A stretch of 64,000 nucleotides of DNA from Microbacterium elymi. GTDB lineage: Bacteria > Actinomycetota > Actinomycetes > Actinomycetales > Microbacteriaceae. Positions 35,378-45,436 of this stretch are shown here, in pieces. The number at the start of each line of letters is the position of its first letter. Positions within the stretch are counted from its first letter, which is position 1. The notes under the pieces were generated by a model. The model was not told the DNA's origin and did no database searches. It worked only from the letters and a program-made list of their open reading frames with translations. A program made the position numbers and the translations under genes. Where the stretch lies: the NCBI RefSeq assembly GCF_021582895.2, contig NZ_CP091139.2, positions 62,001-126,000 on the forward strand. The letters run 5' to 3'.

Positions 35378-36000
35378 GTGACTGAGCAGGAACAGAACCC
35401 CGGGTCGACATCCGCATCCGCACCCCGTCGGGTCGTGGTCGCCGAGGACGAATCGCTGATCCGGCTGGACATCGTCGAGATCCTGCGCGACAACGGCTTC
35501 GACGTGGTCGGCGAGGCCGGCGACGGTGAGACCGCCGTCCAGCTGGCGACCGAACTGCGTCCGGACCTCGTGATCATGGACGTGAAGATGCCCCAGCTGG
35601 ATGGCATCTCCGCGGCCGAGAAGCTCAGCAAGGACAACATCGCCCCGGTGGTGCTGCTGACCGCGTTCAGCCAGAAGGAGCTCGTCGAGCGCGCCAGCGA
35701 GGCCGGCGCACTGGCCTACGTCGTCAAGCCGTTCACCCCGAACGACCTGCTGCCTGCGATCGAGATCGCGCTGGCGCGGCATGAGCAGATCATCACGCTC
35801 GAAGCCGAGGTCGCCGACATGGTCGAGCGGTTCGAGACACGCAAGCTCGTCGACCGCGCGAAGGGCCTGCTGAACGAGAAGATGGGCCTGACCGAGCCCG
35901 AGGCGTTCCGCTGGATCCAGAAGGCGTCGATGGATCGGCGCCTCACCATGCAGGATGTCGCGAAGGCGATCATCGAGCAGCTCGCCCCAAGAAGGCCTGA
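35378..36000 (+). CDS. ANTAR-domain response regulator, PdtaR-like (frame break at C terminus)
   Basis: About 207 residues. Receiver domain with phospho-Asp in LVIMDVKMPQLDGI, Thr/Ala switch LLTAFSQ and Lys in YVVKPFTPNDLL; then a coiled linker and an ANTAR RNA-binding domain (DRAKGLLNEKMGLTEPEAFRWIQKASMDRRLTM region). Such proteins bind paired hairpins in nascent RNA and prevent termination; in mycobacteria PdtaS/PdtaR control membrane and nitric-oxide responses. Near 35987 GCCCCAAG lacks a C; corrected, the protein ends QLAPKKA at TGA 35998-36000. The partner kinase is not here. Confidence 0.9.
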
Positions 36001-36006
36001 GCGCGG

Positions 36007-36032
36007 CCGGCTCGCGTCGACGACCGAGCCGG
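36007..36032. terminator. Hairpin between convergent genes
   Basis: CCGGCTCG 36007-36014 pairs with CGAGCCGG 36025-36032 around a ten-base loop, between the stop at 36000 and the convergent stop at 36046. Likely works in both directions. Confidence 0.55.
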
Positions 36033-36045
36033 AGAGGCGGATGCC

Positions 36046-36508
36046 TCAGCCCCGCGGGGCGTCCTTGATGTGGTTCGTGATGCGCACGGTCGAGCAGCGT
36101 CGTCCCTGATCGTCGCTGACCACGATCTCGTGGACGGTGAGGCTTGCGCCCCAGGTGCACGGGCGTGCAGACGCCGGTGACCAGACCCGAGGTCGCCGAA
36201 CGGGTGTGCGTGGCGTTCACGTCCACGCCGACGGCCAGCCGTCCCGGCCCGGCATGCCAGTTCGCATGCATCGACCCGAGCGACTCCGCCAGCACCACGT
36301 ATGCGCCCCCGTGGAACAGTCCCACGGGCTGCGTGTTGCCCGCCACCGGCATCGAGGCGACGCACCGTTCGTCTGTGAACTCGATCCAGGTGAAGCCCAT
36401 CTTGTCGGCGAGCGCGCCGTTGCCGCGCAGCCGCGCCCACTCCAGCGGATCGGCAGGTCGCGCATCCCAGGCCAGGGCGTGTGCGGCGGTGGACGAGTCG
36501 GCGGGCAT
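36046..36508 (-). CDS. PaaI-like hotdog-fold thioesterase (one frame break)
   Basis: About 153 residues. GNGALADKMGFTWIEFTDERCV, then VGLFHGGAYVVLAESLGSM with the catalytic HGG-x-E pattern, and ATSGLVTGVCTPVHLGRSLT are typical of the YbgC/PaaI group that hydrolyses acyl- or aroyl-CoA. The frame breaks near 36150, where the plus strand reads AGGCTTGCGCC for AGGCTGCGCC. ATG 36508 has GGAAGGAG six bases before it. Divergent from polA, 49 bases away. Confidence 0.85.
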
Positions 36509-36545
36509 GGGGCTCCTTCCGCGACGTGGTGTCCGCGCCGCTGGA

Positions 36546-36551
36546 TAGGCT
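36546..36551 (+). promoter_or_regulatory. -10 box (TAGGCT) placing polA as leaderless
   Basis: TAGGCT, six bases GACAGG, then GTG 36558. Confidence 0.6.
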
Positions 36552-36557
36552 GACAGG

Positions 36558-39191
36558 GTGACGGACACCGAAAAGCCTACCCTCCTGGTCGTCGACGGCC
36601 ACTCGCTGGCCTACCGGGCTTTCTATGCGCTCCCGGTGGAGAACTTCTCCACCAAGGACGGGCAGCACACCAACGGCATCTACGGGTTCCTGTCCATGCT
36701 GGTGAACCTGATCAAGGCCGAGAACCCGACGCACATGGCAGTGGCGTTCGACACCTCGCGGGTGTCGTTCCGCACCCGCGAATACCCGGAGTACAAGGCG
36801 AATCGCTCGGAGAGCCCCGCCGAATTCCGCGGGCAGATCCCGCTGCTGCAGGAGTGCCTGGCGGCCATGAGCATCCCGGTGCTGTCCCAAGAGGACATCG
36901 AGGCCGACGACATCCTCGCCACCCTCGCCCGGCAGGGCGTCGAGTCCGGCTTCGACGTCCTGGTGTGCTCCGGCGACCGCGACAGCATCCAATTGGTCAC
37001 CGATCGGGTGACGCTCCTGTATCCGAGCGTGCAGGGCGTGTCGCAGCTGAAGCGCTACGACCCGGCCGCGGTGCGGGAGCGGTACGGCGTGGAGCCCGCG
37101 CAGTACCCCGACATCGCCGCGCTGGTCGGCGAGACCAGCGACAACCTGCCCGGGGTGCCCAAGGTGGGGAGAAGACCGCGGTCAAGTGGCTGAACCAGTT
37201 CGGCTCGCTGGAGGGCATCCTCGACAACGCCGACCAGATCAAGGGCGTGGTGGGCGGCAACCTGCGCGAGCACATCGAGGACGTGCGACGCAACCGCACG
37301 CTGAACCGGCTTCTGCAGGACGTCGCGCTGCCGCTCGGGCCGGCCGATCTCGAGCGCAAGCCGATCGATGCGCAGGCCGTCCGCGACATCTTCTCCCGCC
37401 TGGAATTCCGCACGCTGCTGCCGCGGGTGTTCGAGGCCACCGGCACCGTCGAGGCCGCCGAGGATGCCGCACCCGCCGCGACCGCTCCGACCGCCGCCCA
37501 GCTGTCGGCCGACGAACTCGCCTCGTGGCTGAGCGGCGCGGCCGGCGAGGTCGGGGTGACCGTCACGATCGAGGGCGGGCTGCCGCATCGGGTCGGGTTC
37601 GCGACCGCGGATGCCGCAAGCCGAGGCCACCTGGTCGCCCGAGGTCGGCGCGGCGATCGGGGAGTGGCTCGCCTCGGATGCCGCGAAGGTCTTCGCCGAC
37701 GCCAAGCCGCAGCTGAAGGCGCTGCGCCGGGCGGGGATGACGGTCGCGGGAATCGGCTACGACGTCCTGATCGCCGGGTGGCTGGCGCGGCCGAGCTTCC
37801 CGGACAAGTCGCTCGGCAACCTGGTGGAGCGCTACCTCGACGAGAAGATGCCCGAGGCCGACCCCACGCAGCTCGTTCCCGAGACCGAGGGTGCGACGCC
37901 GGGCCAGTTCAGCTGGTACGCGGTGCGCGTCGCCGAGGCGCAGCGCGCACAGCTGCCGGACGAGGTCGCCGCCGTGCTCGGCGACATCGAGCTGCCCACC
38001 CTGATCGCCTTGGCCGACATGGAGCTGGCGGGAGTGGCGGTCTCGCACGAGAAGCTCAGCGGATTCTCCGGCGAGCTCGCGATCCGGGCAGACGGCATCG
38101 CCCAGGACGCCTTCGCCGCGATCGGGCGCGAGGTCAACCTCGGCTCGCCCAAGCAGCTGCAGGAGGTCCTGTTCGAGGAACTCGGGCTGCCGAAGACGCG
38201 CAAGACGAAGACGGGCTACTCGACGGATGCCGGGGCCCTGGCGGCGCTGCAGGAATCGAGTCCGCACCCGTTCCTGGACCTGCTGCTGCAGCACCGCGAG
38301 GCGACCAAGCTCCGCCAGATCATCGAGTCGCTGGATGTGGCGATCGCCGCGGACGGCCGCGTGCACACCACCTACCTGCAGACGGGCAGCCAGACCGGAC
38401 GGCTCTCGAGCACCGACCCGAACCTGCAGAACATCCCGGTGCGCACCGAGGAGAGCCGGCGCATCCGCGCCGCGTTCGAGGTCGGTGCCGACTACGAGAC
38501 GCTGCTGACCGCGGACTACTCGCAGATCGAGATGCGGATCATGGCGCACCTGTCCGAGGACCCGGGGCTGATCGAGGCCTTCCGCTCGGGCGAGGACCTG
38601 CACCGCTTCGTCGGTGCCCGGGTGTTCGGCGTCGAGCCGGCAGACGTCACCCCGGCGATGCGCACGAAGGTCAAGGCGATGTCGTACGGCCTGGTCTACG
38701 GGCTCAGCGCGTTCGGTCTGTCCAAGCAGCTGCGCATCGAGCAGTCCGAGGCGAAGCAGCTGATGACCGAGTACTTCGCCCGCTTCGGCGCGGTGAGGGA
38801 CTACCTGCGCGCCTCGGTCGAGAAGGCGCGCGTGGACGGGTATACCGCCACGATCTTCGGGCGCCGGCGTCCGTTCCCGGATCTCACCAGCCCCAACCGG
38901 GTGCTGCGCGAGAACGCCGAGCGCGCCGCGCTGAACGCCCCGATCCAGGGCAACGCCGCCGACATCATGAAGATCGCGCTGTTCCGCATCCACGGTGAGC
39001 TGCGCACGCAGGGGCTGGCCTCCCGCATCCTGCTGCAGATCCACGACGAACTGGTGGTCGAGGTGGCGCCGGGGGAGTGGGATGCCGCGGAGAGCATCGT
39101 CCGCGGCAGGATGGGGGATGCCGCAGACCTCTCCGTCCCGCTGGACGTGCAGATCGGTCGCGGCGCGAACTGGGACGAGGCCGCGCACTGA
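36558..39191 (+). CDS. polA: DNA polymerase I (two frame breaks)
   Basis: About 877 residues. 5' nuclease domain (LLVVDGHSLAYRAFYAL, EADDILATLARQG, DRDSIQLVTDRV), a 3'-5' exonuclease fold without the DxE metal residues, hence no proofreading as in other actinobacteria, and polymerase domain with motif A ADYSQIEMRIMAHLS, motif B KAMSYGLVYGLSAFGL and motif C LLQIHDELVVEV. Works in repair and Okazaki-fragment processing. Breaks near 37167 (GTGGGGAG for GTGGGGGAG) and near 37617 (GCCGCAAGCCG for GCCGCAGCCG). Confidence 0.96.
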
Positions 39192-39218
39192 CGGATTGCC
39201 CGGCACTCGCGGCACTCG

Positions 39219-39224
39219 TAGGCT
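39219..39224 (+). promoter_or_regulatory. -10 box (TAGGCT) placing the DUF885 gene as leaderless
   Basis: TAGGCT, seven bases CGACCCC, then ATG 39232. Confidence 0.55.
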
Positions 39225-39231
39225 CGACCCC

Positions 39232-40930
39232 ATGACCGATTCCGAACGCACGCCCACGCCCGTCGACACGATCGCCGAGACGTGGGTGGACGACATCGCC
39301 GAGCTGTTCCCCACGATCGCGACCTACATCGGCCGCGACGAGTACAACGACCGCTATGGGGACTTGTCTCCGGACGGCGCGGACGAAGCGGCCGCCCGGG
39401 CACGCGCCCGCCTGAGCGAGCTGCGCGCCGCCGAGCCGGTCGACGCGATCGACGCGGTCACGAAGGAAGACCTGACCCGCGAGCTCGAGCTCACCCTCGA
39501 GGTGTATGAGGCGCGGGCGCACCTGCGCGATCTGAACGTGATCGCGTCGCCGGCGCAGGAGATCCGCAATGTGCTCGATCTGATGCCGACCGCCACGGTG
39601 CAGGACTGGGAGACGGTCGCCGCGCGGCTGGGTGCGCTGCCCGGCGCGATCGACGGCTACATCGAGACCCTGCGCACCGGCATTTCGGAGGGGGTCGTGC
39701 CCGCCCGCCGCCAGGTGCGCGAGGTCGCGACGCAGATCGCTCGCTACACCGCCGACGACGGCTTCTTCGCTACGTTCGCCGGAGAGGCGGCGCCCGCGGA
39801 GGGCCAGCTGCCGGCATCCCTCGCCCGCGCGCTCGCGGATGCCGCCGGCGGTGCCCGCGTCGCGTATGACAAGCTCGCCGCGTTCCTCGGCGCCGAGCTC
39901 GCCCCCGCAGCCATCGACCAGGACGGCGTCGGGCGCGAGCTGTACGCGCTGTACTCGCGTCAGTTCCTGGGCGCCACGGTCGACCTGGACGAGACCTATG
40001 AGTGGGGCTTGGAAGAGCTGGCGCGGATGGTCGCCGAGCAGGAGTCCATCGCCGCGGAGATCCTGCCCGGTGCCACGGTCGAAGAGGCCATCACGCACCT
40101 GGAGGCGGATGGGTCGCGTCGTCTGCACGGCACCGAGGCGCTGCAGGAGTGGATGCAGGCCACGGCCGACCGTGCCGTGGCCGAGCTCGGCGCCACGCAT
40201 TTCGACATCCCGGAGCCGGTGCGCCGGATCGAGTGCATGATCGCGCCGACCCAGGAAGGCGGCATCTACTACACGGGACCCACGGACGATTTCTCCCGCC
40301 CCGGGCGGATGTGGTGGTCGGTGCCCGAAGGCGTCGAGGACTTCGACACCTGGCGCGAGCTGACCACGGTCTACCACGAGGGCGTGCCGGGCCATCACCT
40401 GCAGATCGCGCAGGCGGTGTACAACCGTGGCGAGCTCAACTCGTGGCGGCGGCTGCTGGCGGGCACGTCCGGCCACGCCGAGGGCTGGGCGCTGTACGCG
40501 GAGCGCCTGATGGAGCAGCTCGGCTATCTGGACGACCCGGCGGATCGGCTGGGGATGCTGGACGGTCAGCGGATGCGTGCGGCGCGGGTGGTGCTGGACA
40601 TCGGGGTGCATCTCGGCAAGCCCCGACCCGCCGCCTGGGCCCACCTCGGGGACGACGGGGCGACCTGGGACGCCGGCTTCGCCCTCGAGTTCATGCGCCA
40701 CAACGTGAACATGTCGGACGAGTTCGTGCAGTTCGAGGTGAATCGCTATCTCGGCTGGCCGGGGCAGGCGCCGTCTTACAAGGTGGGGCAACGGATCTGG
40801 GAGGCTGCGCGACGAGTGCCGCGTCGCTCAGGGGGACGCCTTCGACATCAAGGAGTTCCACCGGCGCGCGCTGGACATCGGCGGCGTCGGACTGGACACC
40901 CTGCGCAGCGCGCTGGTGGCGGGGATCTGA
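39232..40930 (+). CDS. DUF885-family putative metallopeptidase (one frame break)
   Basis: About 565 residues. The motif TTVYHEGVPGHHLQIAQAVY (about 381-400) is an HExxxHH-like zinc site, with GHAEGWALYAERLM downstream providing the third-ligand glutamate, as in the DUF885 family, often compared with M3/M32-type peptidases. No signal peptide, so probably cytoplasmic peptide turnover; substrate unknown. Near 40805 GGGAGGCTGCGC should most simply be GGGAGCTGCGC (GCTGC), giving RIWELRDECRVAQGDAFDIK and the usual C terminus. Confidence 0.87.
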
Positions 40931-40933
40931 TCG

Positions 40934-41557
40934 TCACCGACCGCGGGCGAGGAGGGCGATGACGTCGTCGTCCGAGGTCTGGGTGAAGTCGTCGTAGAAC
41001 CTGCCGACCGCCCAGAAGTCGTCCATCGGGTGCGGGCAGACGTATTCGTCCACCGCATCCGGCTCCGGCGTCCATCCCGTCGGCGCGACCGGCACGGCCA
41101 GGACGATGCGGGATGCGCCGTCGCGACGCAGGGCGCGGGCGGCGGCGTTCGCGGTCGCGCCGGTGGCGATGCCGTCGTCCACGAGGAGCACGGCGCGGCC
41201 GCCGACCGTGGGCGCATCCGCGTCGAGGAGCGCGTGTCGGCGAGCGAGGCGCTCGCGCTCGCGCTTCTCGACCTGGTCGAGTTCGCGCGCGGAGGTGCGG
41301 GTCGCGCGCAGCGCCCGCTCGTCCACGATCCGCACACCGGCGGCGATCGCGCCGAGGGCGAGTTCCTCATGCCCGGGGACGCCGAGCTTGCGCACCGCGA
41401 CGGCGGTCAGCGGGAGGGCGAGCTTGTCGGCCACGGCGGCGGCCACAGCGACGCCGCCGCGGGCGATCCCGGCGACGACGGCATCCTGGCTGCGCCAGGC
41501 GGCGAGCGAGCCGGCGAGCTCCCGCCCCGCGTGGGACCGATCGGCGAACAGCGCCAT
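40934..41557 (-). CDS. Phosphoribosyltransferase-family protein
   Basis: 207 residues, intact. PRPP loop AVLLVDDGIATGATANAA (about 121-138) and IARGGVAVAAAVADKLALPL (about 31-50) match the PRT domain proteins seen near erythromycin-esterase-like genes and in dormancy regulons; the accepted base or function is unknown. Ends four bases from the stop of the convergent DUF885 gene. Confidence 0.82.
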   Translation of the reverse strand: MALFADRSHAGRELAGSLAAWRSQDAVVAGIARGGVAVAAAVADKLALPLTAVAVRKLGVPGHEELALGAIAAGVRIVDERALRATRTSARELDQVEKRERERLARRHALLDADAPTVGGRAVLLVDDGIATGATANAAARALRRDGASRIVLAVPVAPTGWTPEPDAVDEYVCPHPMDDFWAVGRFYDDFTQTSDDDVIALLARGR

Positions 41558-41598
41558 GACGTCACCCTACGTCGTTCAGGCGCGGTCGGGATCGGCCG

Positions 41599-41604
41599 TA
41601 GGCT
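41599..41604 (+). promoter_or_regulatory. -10 box (TAGGCT) placing the SGNH hydrolase gene as leaderless
   Basis: TAGGCT, six bases GTGAGG, then GTG 41611. Confidence 0.5.
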
Positions 41605-41610
41605 GTGAGG

Positions 41611-42376
41611 GTGACATCCTCGGTGCGATTCGTGGCGATCGGCGACTCGTTCACGGAGGGGGTGGGCGACGAGCTGCCGGACGGGCGCGTGCGCGGCTGG
41701 GCGGACATCGCGGCCCAGGGCTGGGCGGATGCCGCAGGTGAGCCGATCGAGTACGCGAACCTCGCGATCCGCGGCAAGCTCATCGAGCCCATCGTCGCGG
41801 AGCAGTTGGAGCCGGCGCTGGCGCTGAAGCCCACGCACCTGTCGTTCAACGGCGGCGGCAACGACATGCTCCGCCCGCGCACGTCGATCGCGCAGGTCGC
41901 GGATCTGTTCGCGCACGTGCTGCGGCGCTGCGACGAGGAGGGCGTGACCCTTCTGGCCCTGTCGGGGGCGAACCCGTCCGGTCAGCTGCCGCTTGCGCCG
42001 CGTCATCCAGCGCCGCGGCGACCTGCTGTCGGCCGCCGTCGAGCAGCGGCTGGCGCATCGGCCGGACGTCGTCACCGCGTGGAACTGGCCCGATCACGAG
42101 CTCAGCACGCCGCCCTACTGGTCTGCGGACCGGCTTGCACATGAACGTCCGCGGCCATCACCGGGTCGCGGCGCGGGTGCTGTCGGCGGTCGGACAGAAC
42201 CCGCCGGTGGACTGGTGGTCCCTCCCCGAGATCGAGGCCGAACGGCTGAAGACGGCCGCGTACTACCGCTCGCATGTGCTGCCGTGGGTGCAGCGGCGGA
42301 TGACGCACACGTCCTCGGGTGACGGTCGGGCACGAAGTACCCGGACTGGGTGCCGATCGCCCCTCGCGAGGGCTGA
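41611..42376 (+). CDS. SGNH/GDSL hydrolase (three frame breaks)
   Basis: About 254 residues. Block I RFVAIGDSFTEGVGD holds the nucleophile Ser; block III is SFNGGGNDMLRP; block V RLHMNVRGHHRVA provides the His. Broad family of esterases and lipases; no signal peptide, so intracellular. Breaks near 41993 (CCGCTTGCGCC for CCGCTGCGCC), near 42133 (CGGCTTGCACA for CGGCTGCACA) and near 42333 (GGCACGAAG, one C lost, giving APKYPDWVPIAPREG). The last part of the gene converges on a decayed methyltransferase gene. Confidence 0.87.
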
Positions 42377-42401
42377 CGCGCACCGCGTGTCAGGTGACCG
42401 G

Positions 42402-42807
42402 CTTGGTCGATGGCCCGTGCGCGCCCGGCCGCGCTGTGGATGTTGTGGATGGACATGCTCGCCGTCACCAGCTCGAACGCGGCATCGGGGGAGGGGAGCG
42501 CCGTCATGATCGCGACGGCGCCGCGACCGCAGCCCATGTCGAGGACTCGGGACGGTGGCCGAGGCTGCTCGAGGATGTCTCGCCACACGGCGAACTTGCC
42601 GCGCAGGGTCGTGTGCCAGTACACGCCGGCACCCGCCACGAACACCACGGCCACGATCGCGACGATCGCGTTTCCCCATGCGGAGACGTTCCACCAGACG
42701 ATGCCGCACACCGCGAGGACGACGTACAGCACTCCGATCGCAAGCCACAGCCAGGGAACCCAGGGGGCGTCCGTGCCGTAGGAGCCGTACGGACGGAGTC
42801 GCGACAT
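42402..42807 (-). pseudogene. Decayed class I SAM methyltransferase with internal and C-terminal deletions
   Basis: Begins MSRLRPYGSYGTDAPWVPWL, two membrane helices (about 17-40 and 43-63), then the SAM motif RVLDMGCGRGAV (about 87-98). Directly after it comes IMTALPSPDAAFELVTASMS, although relatives have some 45 residues (acidic loop and following strands) in between, and after GRARAIDQA the usual last 70 or so residues are missing; the reading frame then runs without similarity into the 3' end of the SGNH gene. Neither loss is a one-base change, so this is genuine decay, unlike the other breaks in the window. Start and start context (ATG 42807) look normal. Confidence 0.75.
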
Positions 42808-42816
42808 GCCCTCAGA

Positions 42817-44149
42817 TTACGCGCGTGGCACTCTGCGCGGGCGGGCTGGGTCCATCCCGAGCAGGACGCGGGTGCGCTTGCGCTCGTAGACGATGAAGAA
42901 CGCGCCGACCAGCCACAGCGGCACCTGGGTCAGGAACGCGATGCGGAACGCCTCGAGGCTGTACGTCTCGGGCGTGCCCGCGCCCAGCAGGTCGAGCGCG
43001 GCGCCGATGAGGAAGATGGCGATCAGGCCGGCCAGGAACCCGCCGGTGTTCGTGATGCCGGTCGCGGTGCTGAGCCGGTGACTGGGATTGTGGGTGCGCG
43101 CGTGGTCGAAGGCCACCATGGACGCCGGCCCGCCCGTGCCCATGGCGATCGCCAGGAGGAACAGCAGCCACAGCGGGGCGGGGCCCGGCCACGCGATGAC
43201 AGTCAGCCAGGCGATGAGCTTGCAGGGCGACGGTCGGCAAGACGAGCGCGCGGGAGCGGTGATTCGGCAGTCTGCCCGACAGCAGCCCCATCACCGGCCC
43301 GAGGATCATTCCGACGACGACGTACACCGCCGTCACGCCGGCCGCCTGTGCGGGCGAGAGGCCCTCGCCGGCGGTGAGGAACGGGATGCCCCAGAGCATG
43401 ATGAACGCGGTGCCGGCGAACGGCGTGGTGAAATGCGACCAGAACGCGAGGCGCGTCCCCGGGTGGCTCCAGGTCGCGCGCACCCCGACCCGGGTGTCGA
43501 CGGCGGAGGTGACGACCCGGATGGCGCCGGTGTCGGTGTTGATCGAGACATCCGCGGGCACACCCGGCGGATGATTGCGCACGATCGCCAGCAGCAGGAC
43601 GGCGAACAGCACGCCCAGGCCCGCCACGGCCCCGAAGGCGATCGTCCAGGTGGTGGAATGGACGAGGGCGGCCAGCGGGATCAGCGCCAGCAGCTGCCCG
43701 GACAGTCCCACGATCCCGGTGAGCTGCACCATGATCGAGCCGCGCTGGGCGGGGAACCACGTGGCCACCACGCGCAGCACGCTCGGGAAGATCGCGGCGT
43801 CGCCCGCGCCGATCAGCATGCGCGCGCCGATCGCGATGCCGACATCGGTGGAGAACGCCATGACGAGCTGTCCCGCGGCCATCAGCACCATGCCGGTCAC
43901 GATGATCGGGCGGGTGCCCACGCGGTCGAGAAGCATGCCGACCGGCAGCTGCATGAAGCCGTACACCGCCAGCTGCAGGACCGCGAACATCGACAGGGTC
44001 GAGGCATCCGCATCGAATCGATGAGCAGCATCCACGCCGACCGACGCGAGCGAGGTGCGGTTCATCACGGCGAGCACATAGGCGGCGACGGCCACGCCCC
44101 AGATCAGCCACGCGCGCCACATGGGTGCCGGGGAGAAGGGAGTGGTCAC
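42817..44149 (-). CDS. Major facilitator superfamily transporter (one frame break)
   Basis: About 443 residues, twelve hydrophobic helices. MLLDRVGTRPI is the loop 2-3 MFS motif; the layout resembles anion:cation symporter-type and NarK-like carriers, but I cannot name the substrate. The frame breaks near 43218 where plus-strand GAGCTTGCAGG stands for GAGCTGCAGG, giving VALQLIAWLTVIAWPGPAPL. GTG 44149 (VTTPFSPAPMWRAW) is chosen because the first helix follows closely; an upstream ATG at 44200 would add 17 residues without clear support. Confidence 0.83.
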
Positions 44150-44237
44150 GCGATGATTCCGTTCGCAGGATGAGGCGCCTCCCAGCGTAGCCCCGGTCAT
44201 GGCGCGTTCCTGCACCCGGGCGACGCGGTGAGCGCGG

Positions 44238-44746
44238 TCAGCCGTGGATGAGCACTTTGAGAGCGACGAGAACCGCTCCGAACGCACCCGTGATGACCGC
44301 GCCCCAGATGCGGACCCAGAAGGATGGGCTTGCGCACGACGGCCATCAGCCAGCCGACCAGCGCGAGCAGGACCACGTCCACGACCAGCGCCGCCCACAC
44401 CGCGGTGCGCGGACTGAGGATTCCGAACCCGCCCAGCAGCAGGGCGGCGAGGGGGAGCACGGAGACGGCCAGCAGGCCTATCGAGTGCTGCAGCGCCCCG
44501 CGCAAGCGCGGCCGGGATCGACGGTCGGCTCCCGCCCGCCATCCGCGACACCGTTCCGGCGTAGACGTGCGCGGCGAAGAACACCACGACGGTGGTGAGC
44601 ACCGTGAGCAGCGTCTCCCAGGGCTCGTCTGTGTGGCTCGAACCGACGATGATCATGCCGGTCACGAGGATGAGACCGTAGACCGCCTCTTCGGAGACGA
44701 GCACACCACCCCAACGGGTCGGCGGCCGGAGCGGCTGTTCTCTCAC
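44238..44746 (-). CDS. Small multi-pass membrane protein of unknown function (two frame breaks)
   Basis: About 168 residues after repair, with four or five helices (about 20-37, 46-66, 90-115, 118-138, 147-165). Breaks near 44507 (plus-strand CCGCGCAAGCGCG for CCGCGCAGCGCG, giving AALRGALQHSIGLLAV) and near 44331 (GGGCTTGCGCA for GGGCTGCGCA, giving AVVRSPSFWVRIWGAV). Ends in ALKVLIHG. I do not recognise the family. GTG 44746 has a weak ribosome site. It lies between an EF-G-binding protein gene and the MFS gene, all on the minus strand. Confidence 0.7.
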
Positions 44747-44801
44747 CCTGACAGCGTGGCACAGCCGGGACGGCGGCGGCGGGCCCGGCGAACGTCGGGT
44801 C

Positions 44802-45292
44802 TCAGCGGCTGTCGCGGATGTCGCGCGCGAACCCGGCGACGTTCGCCTGCAGGGCGGCGACCCGCCGCTGCCGTGCGGCCTCGCGATCGAAGCCCGGGTA
44901 GGCCAACGGGGAAGCTTGCGGACGTTCTGCGAGCACTCGAACCGCGCACACGCGAGGGTGCCGACCGTGTCGCCGTTGCGGCCGGCACGTCCGGCGCGCT
45001 TGGCGGCGAAGAACACGACGTCATTGGGCAGCGTGACATCCTCGCACCACGAGCACTGGGGACGCGTCCGCGCCCGCTGGGTGGCCTCCCGCAGCATGAT
45101 GCCGACCACATCGTCGTCGACGGGCACCACGACGCAGCCCTGGGGAGCGATCTTCGGGTCACGCCAGCCGAGGAAGTCGAGGCGCTCCCAGTCCAGGTCG
45201 TCCAGGTCCGCGGGCAGGGCAAGGCCGTTGCGTTCGCGCACCGACGCGTTCACGAAGGAGCCGCGGATGTCGGCGGCGGTCAGGGCGTACAT
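44802..45292 (-). CDS. FBP-domain (elongation factor G-binding, FusB-like) protein (one frame break)
   Basis: About 163 residues. MYALTAADIRGSFVNASVRE opens the helical N part; the C part holds the zinc cysteines CSWC and CARFEC of the treble-clef domain that contacts EF-G in FusB/FusC. Chromosomal actinobacterial homologues are common and need not confer fusidic acid resistance. Near 44910 the plus strand GGGGAAG is one G short; corrected, the end reads NVRKLPPLAYPGFDREAARQ and RDIRDSR. ATG 45292 follows AGGACCTCTC. Confidence 0.82.
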
Positions 45293-45436
45293 GAGAGGTC
45301 CTTCAGTCGTTCACTGATCGGGCCGGGCCGCACAGGCACGCGACATCCTGCCCGTCCTCGAGCGTAGTCGCTCGTGAAACGGCGCCGAACCGTCCGGGGG
45401 AGTGCCGGTGATCGCCCGCTGACGATCCACGGCCCG

